DNA of 64,000 bases from WHSW01 sp963749365 (GCA_963749365.1 CAVVME010000003.1:868001-932000), one strand, 5' to 3'. Positions 33,577 to 43,194 are shown, numbered from the stretch's first letter. Notes: generated by a model not told the origin, from the sequence alone. A program made the numbers and translations.

Positions 33577-34931
33577 GGGAGCGGGATGAACTGCTCCGTG
33601 TAGTCGACTCCGGCCGAGCAGCCCGAGGCGTTGCCGAGCGCGTCGACGGCACTCGCGTGGAGGGTCGTAGTCACGTCCATGAGCAGGCTCGAGGGCACGG
33701 TCACGGTGATCCCGCCGCCTTCGAAGTCGCCGGCGGGCCCGGTCCCGCCGGGGAGCGTGGGAGCCGTACAGGTCGCGTTGTCGTAGATGCTGACCGTCGA
33801 GCCCGCCTCGGCCCCAGCGCCGAACACCAGCGGGGTGTCGTCGTCGGCGGGCGAGGCCGGAGTTGTCCCGGTGATGGTCGGCGTCGGGGAAGCCGAGTCC
33901 TCCTCATACGCGAACGCCGCCGAGCAGCCGGAGGTGTTGCCGGCCCGGTCGGTCGCGTTCGCGCGCAGATCGGTCACCGCGTTCTCGGGCACGGTGACGG
34001 TGATTCCGGCCCCGAGAGCGTCCCCCGAGCCGGCGGCGAGCGGGGTGCCGACACAAAACGCTGCGTACACGCGGACCGTGGGAGCCGCGCTCGTGCCGAC
34101 GACGGAGGGAGTCTCGTCGGCGGAAGGGGGCGGCGGCGCGGTCCCGGTTATCGTCGGCGCCGCCGGCGGGTCCGAGTCCTCGTCGTAAGCGAATGCGGCC
34201 GAGCAATCGGAGACGTTGCCTGCGTCGTCGGTTGCGGTGGCACGGAGGCTGGTCTCCTGGTTAGGGGGGACCTCCACGGTGATTCCGGACACCCCGGTGA
34301 AGGCCGCCGCGGAGGCGACCTGAAGCCTCCGTCCGGAGCAGTCGCCGGAGTAGATCCGGACTCTGCTGTCCGCCTCAGCGACTCCGAACACGCGGGGGGA
34401 GTTGTCCGCCGACGGAGGAGCGGGATCCGTGCCGATGATCTCGGGCCGCGGCGGCGCCGTATGGTCGCCCGGGCCGCGGTTGGTGACCTCGATCTTGGCC
34501 TGCGATGCGCGGCAGTTGTTCGATTCGCGCTTCTCCCTGATCTTGCCGCCGGGATCGACGCACGCGAGCAGCCTGTACTGGCCCTGGGTTGCGTCTCCGG
34601 GAACCGCGATCTCCACGCTGCGGGTCGAGGACTTCCCATGCTTCAGCTTCGGCACCTTGCGCGAGCCCTCGAGCTTGAGGTCGGACGGCTCCCGGACCTT
34701 GTTCTTGGAGAGGAAGTAGCGGTTGCGGGTCTTATCCGCCTTGCGTCCCCCCTTGTTGCGGACCGTGTCCCGGAGCTCGAATTCCGAGTCCGCGGCGATC
34801 TGTGCCGGCAGCCCCTCCAGCCCGGTGACGACCAGATCCGGACGCTGGCGCTTCGCGTCGGCGATCGCCGAAGAGAGCAGGACAGCGACACATGCCACGA
34901 CACCGACCGCCCCCTTGCTCGCCTGCCTCAC
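33573..34931 (-). CDS. Secreted CARDB plus three Ig-like repeats
   Basis: A 452-residue exported protein. A signal peptide (GVVACVAVLLSSAIADA) precedes a CARDB-like domain (residues ~30-135, RPDLVVTGLEGLPAQ and QYRLLACVDPGGKI). Then come three ~90-residue Ig-like repeats, each opening P-x-I-x-G-T-x-P and closing near AGN-x-S-x-CSA (ATDDAGNVSDCSAAFAY, ATDRAGNTSGCSAAFAY, AVDALGNASGCSAGVDY). A second conserved Cys (GDCSG, AAFCVG, NATCT) could pair within each repeat. GTG 34931 is preferred to 34937 because AGGAGG then sits 5 bp upstream. It is the first of four coupled genes, probably an adhesin or surface scaffold. Confidence 0.72.
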   Translation of the reverse strand: MRQASKGAVGVVACVAVLLSSAIADAKRQRPDLVVTGLEGLPAQIAADSEFELRDTVRNKGGRKADKTRNRYFLSKNKVREPSDLKLEGSRKVPKLKHGKSSTRSVEIAVPGDATQGQYRLLACVDPGGKIREKRESNNCRASQAKIEVTNRGPGDHTAPPRPEIIGTDPAPPSADNSPRVFGVAEADSRVRIYSGDCSGRRLQVASAAAFTGVSGITVEVPPNQETSLRATATDDAGNVSDCSAAFAYDEDSDPPAAPTITGTAPPPPSADETPSVVGTSAAPTVRVYAAFCVGTPLAAGSGDALGAGITVTVPENAVTDLRANATDRAGNTSGCSAAFAYEEDSASPTPTITGTTPASPADDDTPLVFGAGAEAGSTVSIYDNATCTAPTLPGGTGPAGDFEGGGITVTVPSSLLMDVTTTLHASAVDALGNASGCSAGVDYTEQFIPLP

Positions 34932-35047
34932 ACGCACCTCCTGCCCTGGCCTTCCTGTCCAGTGCCCTTTGCCGCGGCCGATTCTAGCCCCTCCGGAGTA
35001 ACGGTGCGCGGTTCGCTCCGGCCGGCACGCCCGGCCAGGCGCGGCGC

Positions 35048-35707
35048 TCAGCGCGGCTGCGGCACGATTCTGATGTAGGGCTTCGGCGACTCCCAGCCGT
35101 CCGGGTAGGTCTCCTTCGCCTCATCGTCGGAGACCGAGCCGGCGATGATCACGTCATCGCCCTGCTGCCAGTTGACCGGCGTGGCGACCTTGTGGCTGGC
35201 GGTGAGCTGCATCGAGTCGATCACCCGCAGGACCTCGTCGAAGTTGCGCCCCGTCGTCATCGGGTAGACGAGGATCAGCTTCACCTTCTTGTCGGGGCCG
35301 ATGACGACCACGTTGCGAACCGTCTGGTTGTCCGCTGGAGTGCGCTCGGTCGGATCGCCCTCGACCTCGGCGGGCAACATCCCGTAGGCCTTCGAGATCG
35401 AGAAGTCGGAGTCGGCGATCAGCGGGTAGTTGGGCGCGTGGCCCTGCGTCTCCTCGATATCCGCCGCCCAGTCGGCATGGCGGTCCATCGGATCGACCGA
35501 GAGGCCGATGATCTTCACGTTGCGCCGATCGAACTCGGGCTTGATCTTCGCCATGTAGCCGAGCTCGGTGGTGCAGACCGGGGTGAAGTCCTTCGGGTGC
35601 GAGAAGAGCACCGCCCAGCTGTCACCGATCCAATCGTGAAAGCTGATCGGCCCCTCCGTCGTCTGCGCCTCGAAGTCGGGGGCCGTGTCACCAAGTCTGA
35701 GAGCCAT
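35048..35707 (-). CDS. 1-Cys peroxiredoxin (Prx6 type)
   Basis: A 219-residue peroxiredoxin of the AhpC/TSA superfamily, 1-Cys Prx6 branch. The peroxidatic Cys45 lies in HPKDFTPVCTTELG. No second cysteine is visible, so regeneration must use an external thiol. The C-terminal extension typical of Prx6 (DVIIAGSVSDDEAKETYPDGW, ending PYIRIVPQPR) is present. It reduces hydrogen peroxide and lipid hydroperoxides. GGAGGA lies just before the ATG. It stands alone between the surface operon and the CocE-like hydrolase. Confidence 0.93.
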   Translation of the reverse strand: MALRLGDTAPDFEAQTTEGPISFHDWIGDSWAVLFSHPKDFTPVCTTELGYMAKIKPEFDRRNVKIIGLSVDPMDRHADWAADIEETQGHAPNYPLIADSDFSISKAYGMLPAEVEGDPTERTPADNQTVRNVVVIGPDKKVKLILVYPMTTGRNFDEVLRVIDSMQLTASHKVATPVNWQQGDDVIIAGSVSDDEAKETYPDGWESPKPYIRIVPQPR

Positions 35708-35789
35708 CGTCTTCCTCCGTGTCAGTTTCTTGTCGCCCCTTGAGGGTAGGACACGGCGGTTCGCTGGATCGAGTCAGCGCCCGGGGGCT

Positions 35790-38033
35790 TCAGCGCTCGG
35801 AGAACTGCCGGTTGTCGAGCGGCGCGTACTCACGACACGGCTGTCCGCGCAGGCCCGGGCAGGGCGGCAGCCCCGCGGGTGCCTCGACCCCGTCGACCAC
35901 CGGCAGGACCAGGCGCGAGGGCTGCTCGCGCGAGTGCGCGACCGCGACCCAGGGGGTCCCGTTCGGCTTTGCCTCGGCGAAGGCCCAGGTCGGCTGGTCG
36001 CCGCCCGGCGCCGAGACGATCACCCGGATCCGCGAGCCGGCCCGGTAGACGTGGCCCTGGTAGTAGAGCGGGATCGTGACCTTGACCCAGCGGCCCTTCG
36101 GCAGCGTCTTCGCGTCGCGCTTGCGGAAGCTGGGCACCGGCTCGAGCAAGGTGCTGCGCTCGCGGTCGAGCTTGCGACCGCCGGTTCGCAGCCAGCCGCC
36201 CTGGACGAAGGCCTCGTCGCCGTCCGGGCGCACCTCCGAGATCGTCGCCTGGAGATCGACGTTACGGGCGGAGGAGCGAACCCAGAGCTGCAGCGCGCCG
36301 GCGCCGAGCACCGCGGTGTCGGAGTCGAGCGGCGGGGTCAGGTACGAGAGCGCGGTCCCGGCGGGGTTCTGCGTCCACTCGTAGCTGGGCGAGGCCGTCC
36401 ACAGGTCGCCGGACCCGGTGTTGCCGGTGAAATTGGTCGGCGGGCGGGCGTCCGGGTCCCAGGTGAACTGCTCGGCCCTGTACTTGCCGGGCTTCGCCTT
36501 GAGCTTGCCCTCGGGCCCCAGATACCAGGAGGCCGCTTGGGTCCCGCCCGCCGGAAAGCGCCCAAACGAGCGTTCGAAGGCCGGCACCGGGGTGCCGGGG
36601 GCGGCGCCCGCCCCGTTCTCGAACAGGAGCCGCACCCGCGGCAGGTCCTCGAAAGCAGCCAACGCGGATGCGTAATCGGGCTGCTGGCGGATCGGATCCG
36701 GCGGCAGGGTGACTCCGGGCACCCCGATCAGGGTCGCGTAGAGGACGCTCGCAAACGCCTCGGTCCCGGGCGGAAGCACGGGTCGTCGCTTGGCGACGTA
36801 GAGCTCGAGGAAGTCGAACCAGCGGTTGAAGGTCTCGGGGTCGAGGGAGTCGGTGTGGACACCGTTGGTGAACGTGAACCACTTGCGCTTCGTACCCGTG
36901 AACTCGTCCGCCAGATTCGGGCAGTGTCCGCCGGTCTGCTCGTCGGTCCACTGGCAGGCGAGGAAGACCGGGACCTCGATCTGATCGACGAAGGTCTCGG
37001 GAGCGAGCGGGTCGACCAGCTTTGGCCGGTAATACTCGTTGCGGCGGATCTTGGCGATCAGGTTGACCGCCTCGGTGTGCAGTTCCTGGTTCTCCGCGCA
37101 GATCTGATCGCCGGCCTGGATCTGCTCCCAGGCCCAGGGTTGGCCGGTCGTGGGCCCGGCCGGCTGCCCGTCGTCGACTCGGTCCTGCGCCCATTCGAAG
37201 GCGAAGCCGGTGTTCAGGATCCCGCCGGGATAGAGCGTCGTCAGCGTGTTGTCGATCACCGACAGGGGCGCGATCGCCGACAGGCTCGGGGGCTGGGTCG
37301 CGGCGACGAAGAGCTGGCTGATCCCGCCGAACGAGATCCCCATCATCCCGACCTCGTTGTTCATCGCCCACGGCTGGCGGGCGACGGTCTCGATCACGTC
37401 ATAGCCGTCGAGCGACTGCAGCGGCTCGAAGAAGTCATAGGCGCCCCCCGAGCAGCCGGTGCCGCGCATGTTGACGTCGACCACCGCGTAGCCGAGCAGC
37501 CCGGCCACCGGCTGGATTCCGCTCTCGGGGCCGTCCGGGTCGGCATAGCCGTAGCCGGAGTACTCGACCACGGTCGGGTACGGACCGTCCTCGACCGGAC
37601 CGGGGAGGTGGACGGTGATCGCCAGCTCGGTCCCGTCGCGGGTTGTGAGGTAGCCGTAGCCGCCGGCGGGCAGGGTCTGGTCGTAGATCGCGGGGTCGGG
37701 AGGCGTCGAGCGCGTGGTCAGCACCCGCAGCTTCGGGGTCGGCGCTCCGCCCGGCTCACGGACGGTGTAGCCGCCGCCGGGATCGACGCGGCGAAAGACG
37801 GCGCCGCCGAGCTCGCCGGCCCGCTTCGAGTCGACGGCCTCGCCGCGGCGCAGCAGCTTGACCCGGGCGCCCGGCGTTGCTCCGGTGACCTGGACCTGCT
37901 CGACACTGCCGCGGGCGGTCAGCGACGACTCCACGCCGGCGCCGCCCTGCGCCGCCGGCGCCCAGGCCAGGGCCGCTGTCAGCGCCAGCGCGACCAGCGC
38001 CATCAACAGCCGACCCGAAGCTCTCTTGACCAC
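35790..38033 (-). CDS. Secreted CocE/S15-family hydrolase
   Basis: A 747-residue exported serine hydrolase. A signal sequence (RLLMALVALALTAALAWAPAAQG) and a ~100-residue N-terminal beta domain precede the S15/CocE alpha/beta-hydrolase domain: YPTVVEYSGYGYADPDG, VDVNMRGTGCSGGAYDFF and the nucleophile elbow GISFGGISQLF. A C-terminal jelly-roll typical of S15 (WVKVTIPLYYQGHVYRAGSRIRVIVS) completes the fold. The family includes X-Pro dipeptidyl-peptidases, cocaine esterase and acyl-amino-acid esterases, so the substrate is unknown. GTG 38033 is chosen over TTG 38042 for correct spacing to GGGGAGG. Divergent from the MMPL exporter. Confidence 0.87.
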   Translation of the reverse strand: MVKRASGRLLMALVALALTAALAWAPAAQGGAGVESSLTARGSVEQVQVTGATPGARVKLLRRGEAVDSKRAGELGGAVFRRVDPGGGYTVREPGGAPTPKLRVLTTRSTPPDPAIYDQTLPAGGYGYLTTRDGTELAITVHLPGPVEDGPYPTVVEYSGYGYADPDGPESGIQPVAGLLGYAVVDVNMRGTGCSGGAYDFFEPLQSLDGYDVIETVARQPWAMNNEVGMMGISFGGISQLFVAATQPPSLSAIAPLSVIDNTLTTLYPGGILNTGFAFEWAQDRVDDGQPAGPTTGQPWAWEQIQAGDQICAENQELHTEAVNLIAKIRRNEYYRPKLVDPLAPETFVDQIEVPVFLACQWTDEQTGGHCPNLADEFTGTKRKWFTFTNGVHTDSLDPETFNRWFDFLELYVAKRRPVLPPGTEAFASVLYATLIGVPGVTLPPDPIRQQPDYASALAAFEDLPRVRLLFENGAGAAPGTPVPAFERSFGRFPAGGTQAASWYLGPEGKLKAKPGKYRAEQFTWDPDARPPTNFTGNTGSGDLWTASPSYEWTQNPAGTALSYLTPPLDSDTAVLGAGALQLWVRSSARNVDLQATISEVRPDGDEAFVQGGWLRTGGRKLDRERSTLLEPVPSFRKRDAKTLPKGRWVKVTIPLYYQGHVYRAGSRIRVIVSAPGGDQPTWAFAEAKPNGTPWVAVAHSREQPSRLVLPVVDGVEAPAGLPPCPGLRGQPCREYAPLDNRQFSER

Positions 38034-38154
38034 CGCCGTCAACCTCCCCTGCCTCTCCGCCGGCGAACCCTATCCGAGACGGGGCGGGTCAGCAGTTGTC
38101 GTCAGTCAAACGCGGACTGATCGACCCGGATCATCTCGATAGCGTGCCGACGAC

Positions 38155-40362
38155 ATGCGCGCGCTTGCATCCTTCGTGTCCGGACGGCGGGGAAAGTGGA
38201 TCGTCCTCGCCGTCTGGGTCGTCGTCTTCGCGGCCTTGATGCCGCTCGGCGCGAAGCTCGCCGACGAGACCCGTGACGACACGACCTCATTCCTGCCGGC
38301 GAGCGCCGAATCGACCGACGTGGTCAAGATCCTCGATCAGGACTTCGTCGGCGGCGAGACCACCCAGGGCCTGATCGTCTACCAGCGCGACGACGGGCTG
38401 ACCGCCGCCGACCGTCAGCGGATCGCCGCCGACGCGAGGGCGCTCGAGCAGCTTCCCGACTCCGAGCTGCCGCTGACACGCCCGCCCGCGGTGCCGTTCG
38501 CAGCGGGCTCGTCGCCGGATCTGATCGCTCCCGAGGGCGACCTCGCCTACATGGTCCTCACCGTGCCGACCAACTACGACAAGCAGGCCGACTGGGGCGA
38601 GAACGTCCGCGAGCTGACCGGCGACGAGGCGGACGGGATGCGGATCCTGCTCACCGGCGACCTCGGGTTCACGACCGACTCCGAGGAGGTGTTCGGCGAG
38701 CTCGACACCAAGCTGCTCGCCGCCACGGTGCTCCTGGTCCTCGTCCTGCTCGGCGCGATCTACCGCTCGGTGCTGGTCGCGCTGACCCCGCTGGTGGTCG
38801 TCTTCTTCGCCTACACGGTGGCGACCGCGTTCGTCTACCTGTACGCGAACTCGGGAGCGACGGTGTCCTCGAACGGGACCACGATCCTCGTCGTGCTGAT
38901 GTTCGGGGTCGGCACCGACTACTGCCTGCTGCTGGTCTCGCGCTACCGCGAGGAGCTGCACCGGATCGAGGACAAGCACGAGGCGATGGCGCGCGCCGTG
39001 CGCCGCACCGGGCCGACCATCCTCGCCAGCGGGCTGACCGTCTCGCTCGCGATGCTGACCCTGGTTCTGGCCGACGCCCGTCTCACCTCGACCCTCGGCC
39101 CGGTGGCCGCGATCGGGGTGGCCTGCGGGATGGTCGCCGGGCTGACCCTGCTTCCGGCGCTGCTGACGATCTTCGGCCGCCGGGGATTCTGGCCGCGCAG
39201 CAGCATGGTCGCGTACGAGCCCGAGCGGCCCTCGATCGCGCGCCAGGGGGTCTGGCGCCGGGTCGGCGACCGCGTCCTGCGCCGGCCCGGCCTCGCCCTG
39301 GCGGTGACCGTGACCGCGTTCATCGCCGGTGCGTTCGGCCTGCTCGCCTACAAGGTGGACTACTCGACCACGTCCTTCTTCAAAAAGTCGGTCGAGTCGG
39401 TCGACGCCTTCGAGCTGATGGAGGATGCCTTCCCCGCCGGGGTGCTGGCGCCGACCACGGTCCTGCTCGTCAACGACGCCGGCCCGATCACCGGGGCGGA
39501 CGTGACCGCGGCCGTTGTCGCCGTCGAGCAGGTCGAGGGCGTCGCCTCTGCGACCCCGACCCCGTCCCCATCCGGCGCCACCGGGACCACCGCGTTCAAT
39601 CGCTCCGAGGACGGGCGAATGGCGACGATCGACGTCGTCCTCGAGGGCGACCCGTTCACCAAGGATGCGCTCAACGTGGTTCCCGAGATTAGGGCGAGCC
39701 TCACCGACCTCGGCCCCGGCCTGACCGCCCTGGTCGGCAGCGGATCGGCGATCAGCTACGACTTCGACCAGGCGATCGAGAGCGACCTGCGGCTGATCGC
39801 CCCGGTGGCGCTGCTGGTGATCGCGGTGATCCTGGCGATCCTCCTGCGCGCGATCGTCGCACCGCTGGTCCTGATCGCGAGCGTGATCCTCTCGTTTCTC
39901 TGCACGCTGGGGCTCTCGGTGCTGTTCATCCGCTTTGTGATCGGCGACGCCGGGCTCGACGCGTCGATCCCGACCTTCGCCTTCATCTTCCTGGTCGCGC
40001 TGGGGATCGACTACACGATCTTCCTCATGGCTCGGGTGCGGGAGGAGGCGCGCCGGCACGGCACCCGTGAGGGGATGCTGCGCGCGCTCGCCGCCACCGG
40101 GCCGGTGATCACCTCGGCCGGGATCATCCTCGCCGGCACCTTCTCGGTCCTGATGACGCTCCCGGTCACCTACACCTTCGACCTCGGGTTCATGGTCGCG
40201 CTCGGGATCCTGCTCGACACCTTCATCGTCCGCACGATCATGGTCCCCGCCGCGGTCGAGTTGCTCGGCGACAAGATCTGGTGGCCGTCGACGGCGACCG
40301 GCGCCGGGGCGCTGCACGAGACGACCGAGGAGGACGCGGCCCCCGAGCCGGCTCGAGGCTGA
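38155..40362 (+). CDS. MMPL/RND-family transporter
   Basis: A 735-residue inner-membrane transporter of the MMPL branch of RND proteins, which export lipids or act as multidrug pumps in actinobacteria. Two repeats of a large extracytoplasmic loop and a five-to-six-segment membrane bundle are visible, with the first anchor at WIVLAVWVVVFAALMPLG. The conserved motifs FGVGTDYCLLLVSRYREE and ALGIDYTIFLMARVREE, each with the proton-relay Asp and Tyr, appear once per half, as expected. The ATG is 9 nt after a TAGCGT box, suggesting a leaderless mRNA. The cytoplasmic tail is short. Confidence 0.9.
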   Translation: MRALASFVSGRRGKWIVLAVWVVVFAALMPLGAKLADETRDDTTSFLPASAESTDVVKILDQDFVGGETTQGLIVYQRDDGLTAADRQRIAADARALEQLPDSELPLTRPPAVPFAAGSSPDLIAPEGDLAYMVLTVPTNYDKQADWGENVRELTGDEADGMRILLTGDLGFTTDSEEVFGELDTKLLAATVLLVLVLLGAIYRSVLVALTPLVVVFFAYTVATAFVYLYANSGATVSSNGTTILVVLMFGVGTDYCLLLVSRYREELHRIEDKHEAMARAVRRTGPTILASGLTVSLAMLTLVLADARLTSTLGPVAAIGVACGMVAGLTLLPALLTIFGRRGFWPRSSMVAYEPERPSIARQGVWRRVGDRVLRRPGLALAVTVTAFIAGAFGLLAYKVDYSTTSFFKKSVESVDAFELMEDAFPAGVLAPTTVLLVNDAGPITGADVTAAVVAVEQVEGVASATPTPSPSGATGTTAFNRSEDGRMATIDVVLEGDPFTKDALNVVPEIRASLTDLGPGLTALVGSGSAISYDFDQAIESDLRLIAPVALLVIAVILAILLRAIVAPLVLIASVILSFLCTLGLSVLFIRFVIGDAGLDASIPTFAFIFLVALGIDYTIFLMARVREEARRHGTREGMLRALAATGPVITSAGIILAGTFSVLMTLPVTYTFDLGFMVALGILLDTFIVRTIMVPAAVELLGDKIWWPSTATGAGALHETTEEDAAPEPARG

Positions 40363-40389
40363 GCAGCGCGGGCGATCGCCGGACCGCCG

Positions 40390-41031
40390 ATGCGGCTGCA
40401 CTTCTTTCGTCTCGGGCTCGATCAAGCGGTCCTCGGCCGCGCCCGCGAACAGCTCCTCGACCGGGTCACCCCGGACCGTGAGGCCCCGTTTCGCTGGGGA
40501 TACCTGCTCGGGGACGAGGGGGCCCCGGGCGCCGAGATGCCGGCGGTCGCGCAGCTCGTCCGGGCGCTCGACGACGTCGTCGTCGAGGCGATGGAGGCCG
40601 AGACCGGGCGCCGCTACGAGCGCTCGGTGATCAAGGCGGCGGTCGGACCGCCGCCGCCCGCCCGCGAGGGGGTCCGGCTGACCGGGTTCCGTCTCGACAC
40701 GCAGCCCGCGATCACGGTCGACCCCGGGCTCGAGCTGGCGCGGGTGCTGCTCAACCTGGCCCCCGCGCCGCACCGGATGCGCTACGCGGCAATCGACCGC
40801 TTCCAGCTCACCGAGCGCGGGATGTCGCTGCCGCGCAGCGACTACCAGGTGGTCGACCTGCCCCGCGGGGTCGAACGGCGGACGATCGAGATCCCCGCCT
40901 ACCGCGGCGGGACCGCCTTCGGCCTGCGGTTCTGGCCCAGCGTCGTTCCGCACACCGGGATCGACGCGGAAACCGGTCACTTCCTCGCCTCCTACGAGGC
41001 GGTCGCCGAGTACGACCCAGAGCGGCCCTGA
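40390..41031 (+). CDS. Conserved-looking cytoplasmic protein of unknown function
   Basis: A 213-residue soluble protein that I do not recognise. It is rich in charged residues, with a mixed alpha/beta pattern (RLHFFRLGLDQAVLGRAREQLLD, then SDYQVVDLPRGVERRTIEIPAYRGG). No signal peptide, membrane segment or catalytic motif is evident. It begins 27 bp after the MMPL stop and ends 21 bp before an ECF sigma gene, so it is probably co-transcribed with the former. The stop is followed closely by the sigma gene promoter box TACCCT (41041-41046). Confidence 0.55.
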   Translation: MRLHFFRLGLDQAVLGRAREQLLDRVTPDREAPFRWGYLLGDEGAPGAEMPAVAQLVRALDDVVVEAMEAETGRRYERSVIKAAVGPPPPAREGVRLTGFRLDTQPAITVDPGLELARVLLNLAPAPHRMRYAAIDRFQLTERGMSLPRSDYQVVDLPRGVERRTIEIPAYRGGTAFGLRFWPSVVPHTGIDAETGHFLASYEAVAEYDPERP

Positions 41032-41040
41032 GGCGGCGGC

Positions 41041-41046
41041 TACCCT
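41041..41046 (+). promoter_or_regulatory. -10 box of the ECF sigma gene
   Basis: TACCCT ends 6 nt before the GTG at 41053, the same leaderless arrangement as at 8674-8679. Confidence 0.45.
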
Positions 41047-41052
41047 GGAGGG

Positions 41053-42165
41053 GTGGGTCCGGCCTCCTCGACCTCGATCGACGACCAGCAACTGCTCGAG
41101 GCAGCCCGCGGCGGTGACGAGGATGCGTTCCGGCGCCTGGTCGAGCCCCACCACCGCGAGCTGCACGCCCACTGCTATCGCATGCTGGCCTCGGTTCACG
41201 ACGCCGAGGACGCGCTCCAGGACGCCCTGCTTCGCGCCTGGCGTGGGCTCTCCGGGCTCCGGGACCGAGGCTCACTGCGAGCCTGGCTGTACCGGATCGC
41301 GACCAACACCTGCCTCGACGTGATCGGGCGCCGGCCGAAGCGGGTGCTTCCGGCCGACTACGGCCCGGCCTCGGACCCCGAGGACGGCGTCGGCGAGCCG
41401 CTGGTCGAGACGGTCTGGCTCGAGCCCTACCCCGATCAGGCGCTCGCCGTCGAGGACGGCTACGCGGCGCCCGAAGCCCGCTACGAGCAGCGCGAGAGCA
41501 TCGAGTTGGCCTTCACCGCTGCGCTCCAGCACCTGCCCGCTCGACAGCGCGCCGTGCTCATCCTCCGCGAGGTGCTCGGGTTCTCGGCCCGCGAGGTCGC
41601 CGCGACGCTGGAGACGACCACGGCCTCGGTCAACAGCGCGCTGCAGCGGGCCCGCGCGACCGTCGAGGCGAAACTTCCCGATCGCAGCCAGCAGCAGACC
41701 CTGCGCTCGCTCGGCGACGATGGCCTGCGCGAGGTGGTCGACGGCTACGTCGACGCCTGGGATCGCGGCGACATCGAGGGCGTGGTTGCGATGCTGACCG
41801 CGGACGCGAGCTTCGCGATGCCACCGCTACGAACCTGGTACGGCGGCAGCGAGGCGCTTCGCGGCTTCCTCACCGGCGGGCCGCTGTCGGGCGACTGGCG
41901 TTGGCGTCATGTCCTGGTCCAGGCCAGCGGACAGCCTGCGCTCGCGTTCTATTGCTGGAACGACGAGGCCCAGGCCGATCTCGCGTTCGCGCTCAACGTG
42001 CTCACGCTCGACGGCGACCGGATCGGCGCCGTGACCGCGTTCATAAACCGCTCGACCGAGCGCCCCGAGCGCGAGACCTACGCTCGTTTCCCGGAGCAGC
42101 CGATCGATCCCCGGGCGCATGCCGCCTCGTTTGGGAACTTCGGCCTTCCGGAGCGGCTCGGCTAG
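41053..42165 (+). CDS. ECF RNA polymerase sigma factor with SnoaL-like C-terminal domain
   Basis: A 370-residue ECF sigma factor. Region 2 (HHRELHAHCYRMLASVHDAEDALQDALLRAW) and region 4 (LQHLPARQRAVLILREVLGFSAREVA) are intact. The C-terminal ~150 residues (VVDGYVDAWDRGDIEGVVAMLTADA and ALAFYCWND) form a SnoaL/NTF2-like domain of the kind found in SigG-like sigma factors (TIGR02960 group), where it replaces an anti-sigma partner. No anti-sigma gene is adjacent. The downstream lipoprotein gene begins 36 bp later and may be a target or part of the same unit. Confidence 0.88.
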   Translation: MGPASSTSIDDQQLLEAARGGDEDAFRRLVEPHHRELHAHCYRMLASVHDAEDALQDALLRAWRGLSGLRDRGSLRAWLYRIATNTCLDVIGRRPKRVLPADYGPASDPEDGVGEPLVETVWLEPYPDQALAVEDGYAAPEARYEQRESIELAFTAALQHLPARQRAVLILREVLGFSAREVAATLETTTASVNSALQRARATVEAKLPDRSQQQTLRSLGDDGLREVVDGYVDAWDRGDIEGVVAMLTADASFAMPPLRTWYGGSEALRGFLTGGPLSGDWRWRHVLVQASGQPALAFYCWNDEAQADLAFALNVLTLDGDRIGAVTAFINRSTERPERETYARFPEQPIDPRAHAASFGNFGLPERLG

Positions 42166-42201
42166 TTGCAAACCACACCGGGTCGTGAGAGGATCGCCGC
42201 G

Positions 42202-43134
42202 ATGGGCCGCTCTGGCATCCGGCTCCGGCAAGTCGTCGGCTCCCTGGCGCTGGTCGGATCGCTGCTCGTGCTGGCGGGCTGCGAGCCGCTTCGCAACGCG
42301 CCCCCGGGCGGCGGCGAGACCGTCACCCAGACCTTCCGTTACGGGCCGTTCACGCTCGGGCCGGGCGAGGAGATGCAGGGATCGCCCTCGTCGGGCATGC
42401 CCCGTCCCTCGGGCTCCTTCGGCCTCAAGAGCGCCAAGTTCAACGTCGTCGACGAGAACGGCACCCCGGTGAGCGCCCACGACGTCCACCTGCATCACAT
42501 CGTGATGACGACCTCGGCCCGCGAGGACCGACTCTGTCCGGGGCGGCGCGAGCGGTTCATCGGCGCCGGGATGGAGCGAACGCCGATCTTCATCTGGGGC
42601 CCCTATGCCTATCTCGTCGGTGCCAGCGACCAGTGGGGCTCGATCTATCACCTGATGAACGAGACCCCGCCCGGGACCCCGGAGGAGACGGTCTACATCG
42701 AGTACACGCTCGAGTACCAACCCGGCGCCAACGCGACCAACTCCCGTCCGGTCGACGTCTACTTCCAGGACGTCACCGGGTGTGGCGACTCGACCTACGA
42801 CGTGCCGGGCAACGGCGGTCCGGGGAGCGTGCACACGAGCTCGCGCTCATGGCAGGCGCCCCGGGACGGGCTCGCGATCTTCACCGGCGGCCACCTGCAC
42901 GAGGGCGGTATCGACATCTCGCTCAAGGACGGGACCACCGGGACCAACTACTGCACCGGCACCGCTTCCTACCACGAGAACCCGCGTCATCTGGCGACGA
43001 TCAACCCGTGCCTGCTCCATCACAAGGTCGTCGCCGGCCACGATTTCAGCGTCACCGCCCGCTACGACAACTCCGAGCCGTACGAGGACGTGATGGGCAT
43101 CATGCTGACCTACGTGTGGTGGGGCTCGCAGTAG
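42202..43134 (+). CDS. SURNod19-like lipoprotein
   Basis: A 310-residue exported lipoprotein. The signal peptide ends in a lipobox LAGC (VGSLLVLAGCEP). The mature part has histidine-rich motifs DVHLHHIVM, GGHLHEGGID and CLLHHKVVAGHDFSV, as in the stress-up-regulated Nod19/copper-monooxygenase-C-like fold. The many His residues would fit copper binding, though no enzyme activity is established. The ATG is preceded by a GAGAGGA motif. It lies between an ECF sigma gene and a PhoD-like phosphatase, perhaps part of an envelope-stress response. Confidence 0.7.
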   Translation: MGRSGIRLRQVVGSLALVGSLLVLAGCEPLRNAPPGGGETVTQTFRYGPFTLGPGEEMQGSPSSGMPRPSGSFGLKSAKFNVVDENGTPVSAHDVHLHHIVMTTSAREDRLCPGRRERFIGAGMERTPIFIWGPYAYLVGASDQWGSIYHLMNETPPGTPEETVYIEYTLEYQPGANATNSRPVDVYFQDVTGCGDSTYDVPGNGGPGSVHTSSRSWQAPRDGLAIFTGGHLHEGGIDISLKDGTTGTNYCTGTASYHENPRHLATINPCLLHHKVVAGHDFSVTARYDNSEPYEDVMGIMLTYVWWGSQ

Positions 43135-43194
43135 CTCCGTAGGCAATCCGGGCTTCGAGGGTCACCGGTCGGGCGCCGAGGGCGCCGAGGCGGC

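Noticed and set aside
33008..33652. Upstream extension of the coiled-coil/PAP protein
   Set aside because: This region is coding in a different frame for the helical operon protein; GTG 33007 gives a clean membrane-anchor N-terminus.
38287..41199. Very long reverse-strand open frame opposite the MMPL gene (970 codons)
   Set aside because: GC-rich DNA gives long antisense frames; the Arg/His/Gly/Asp-rich translation has no domains, and the plus strand encodes clear MMPL motifs.
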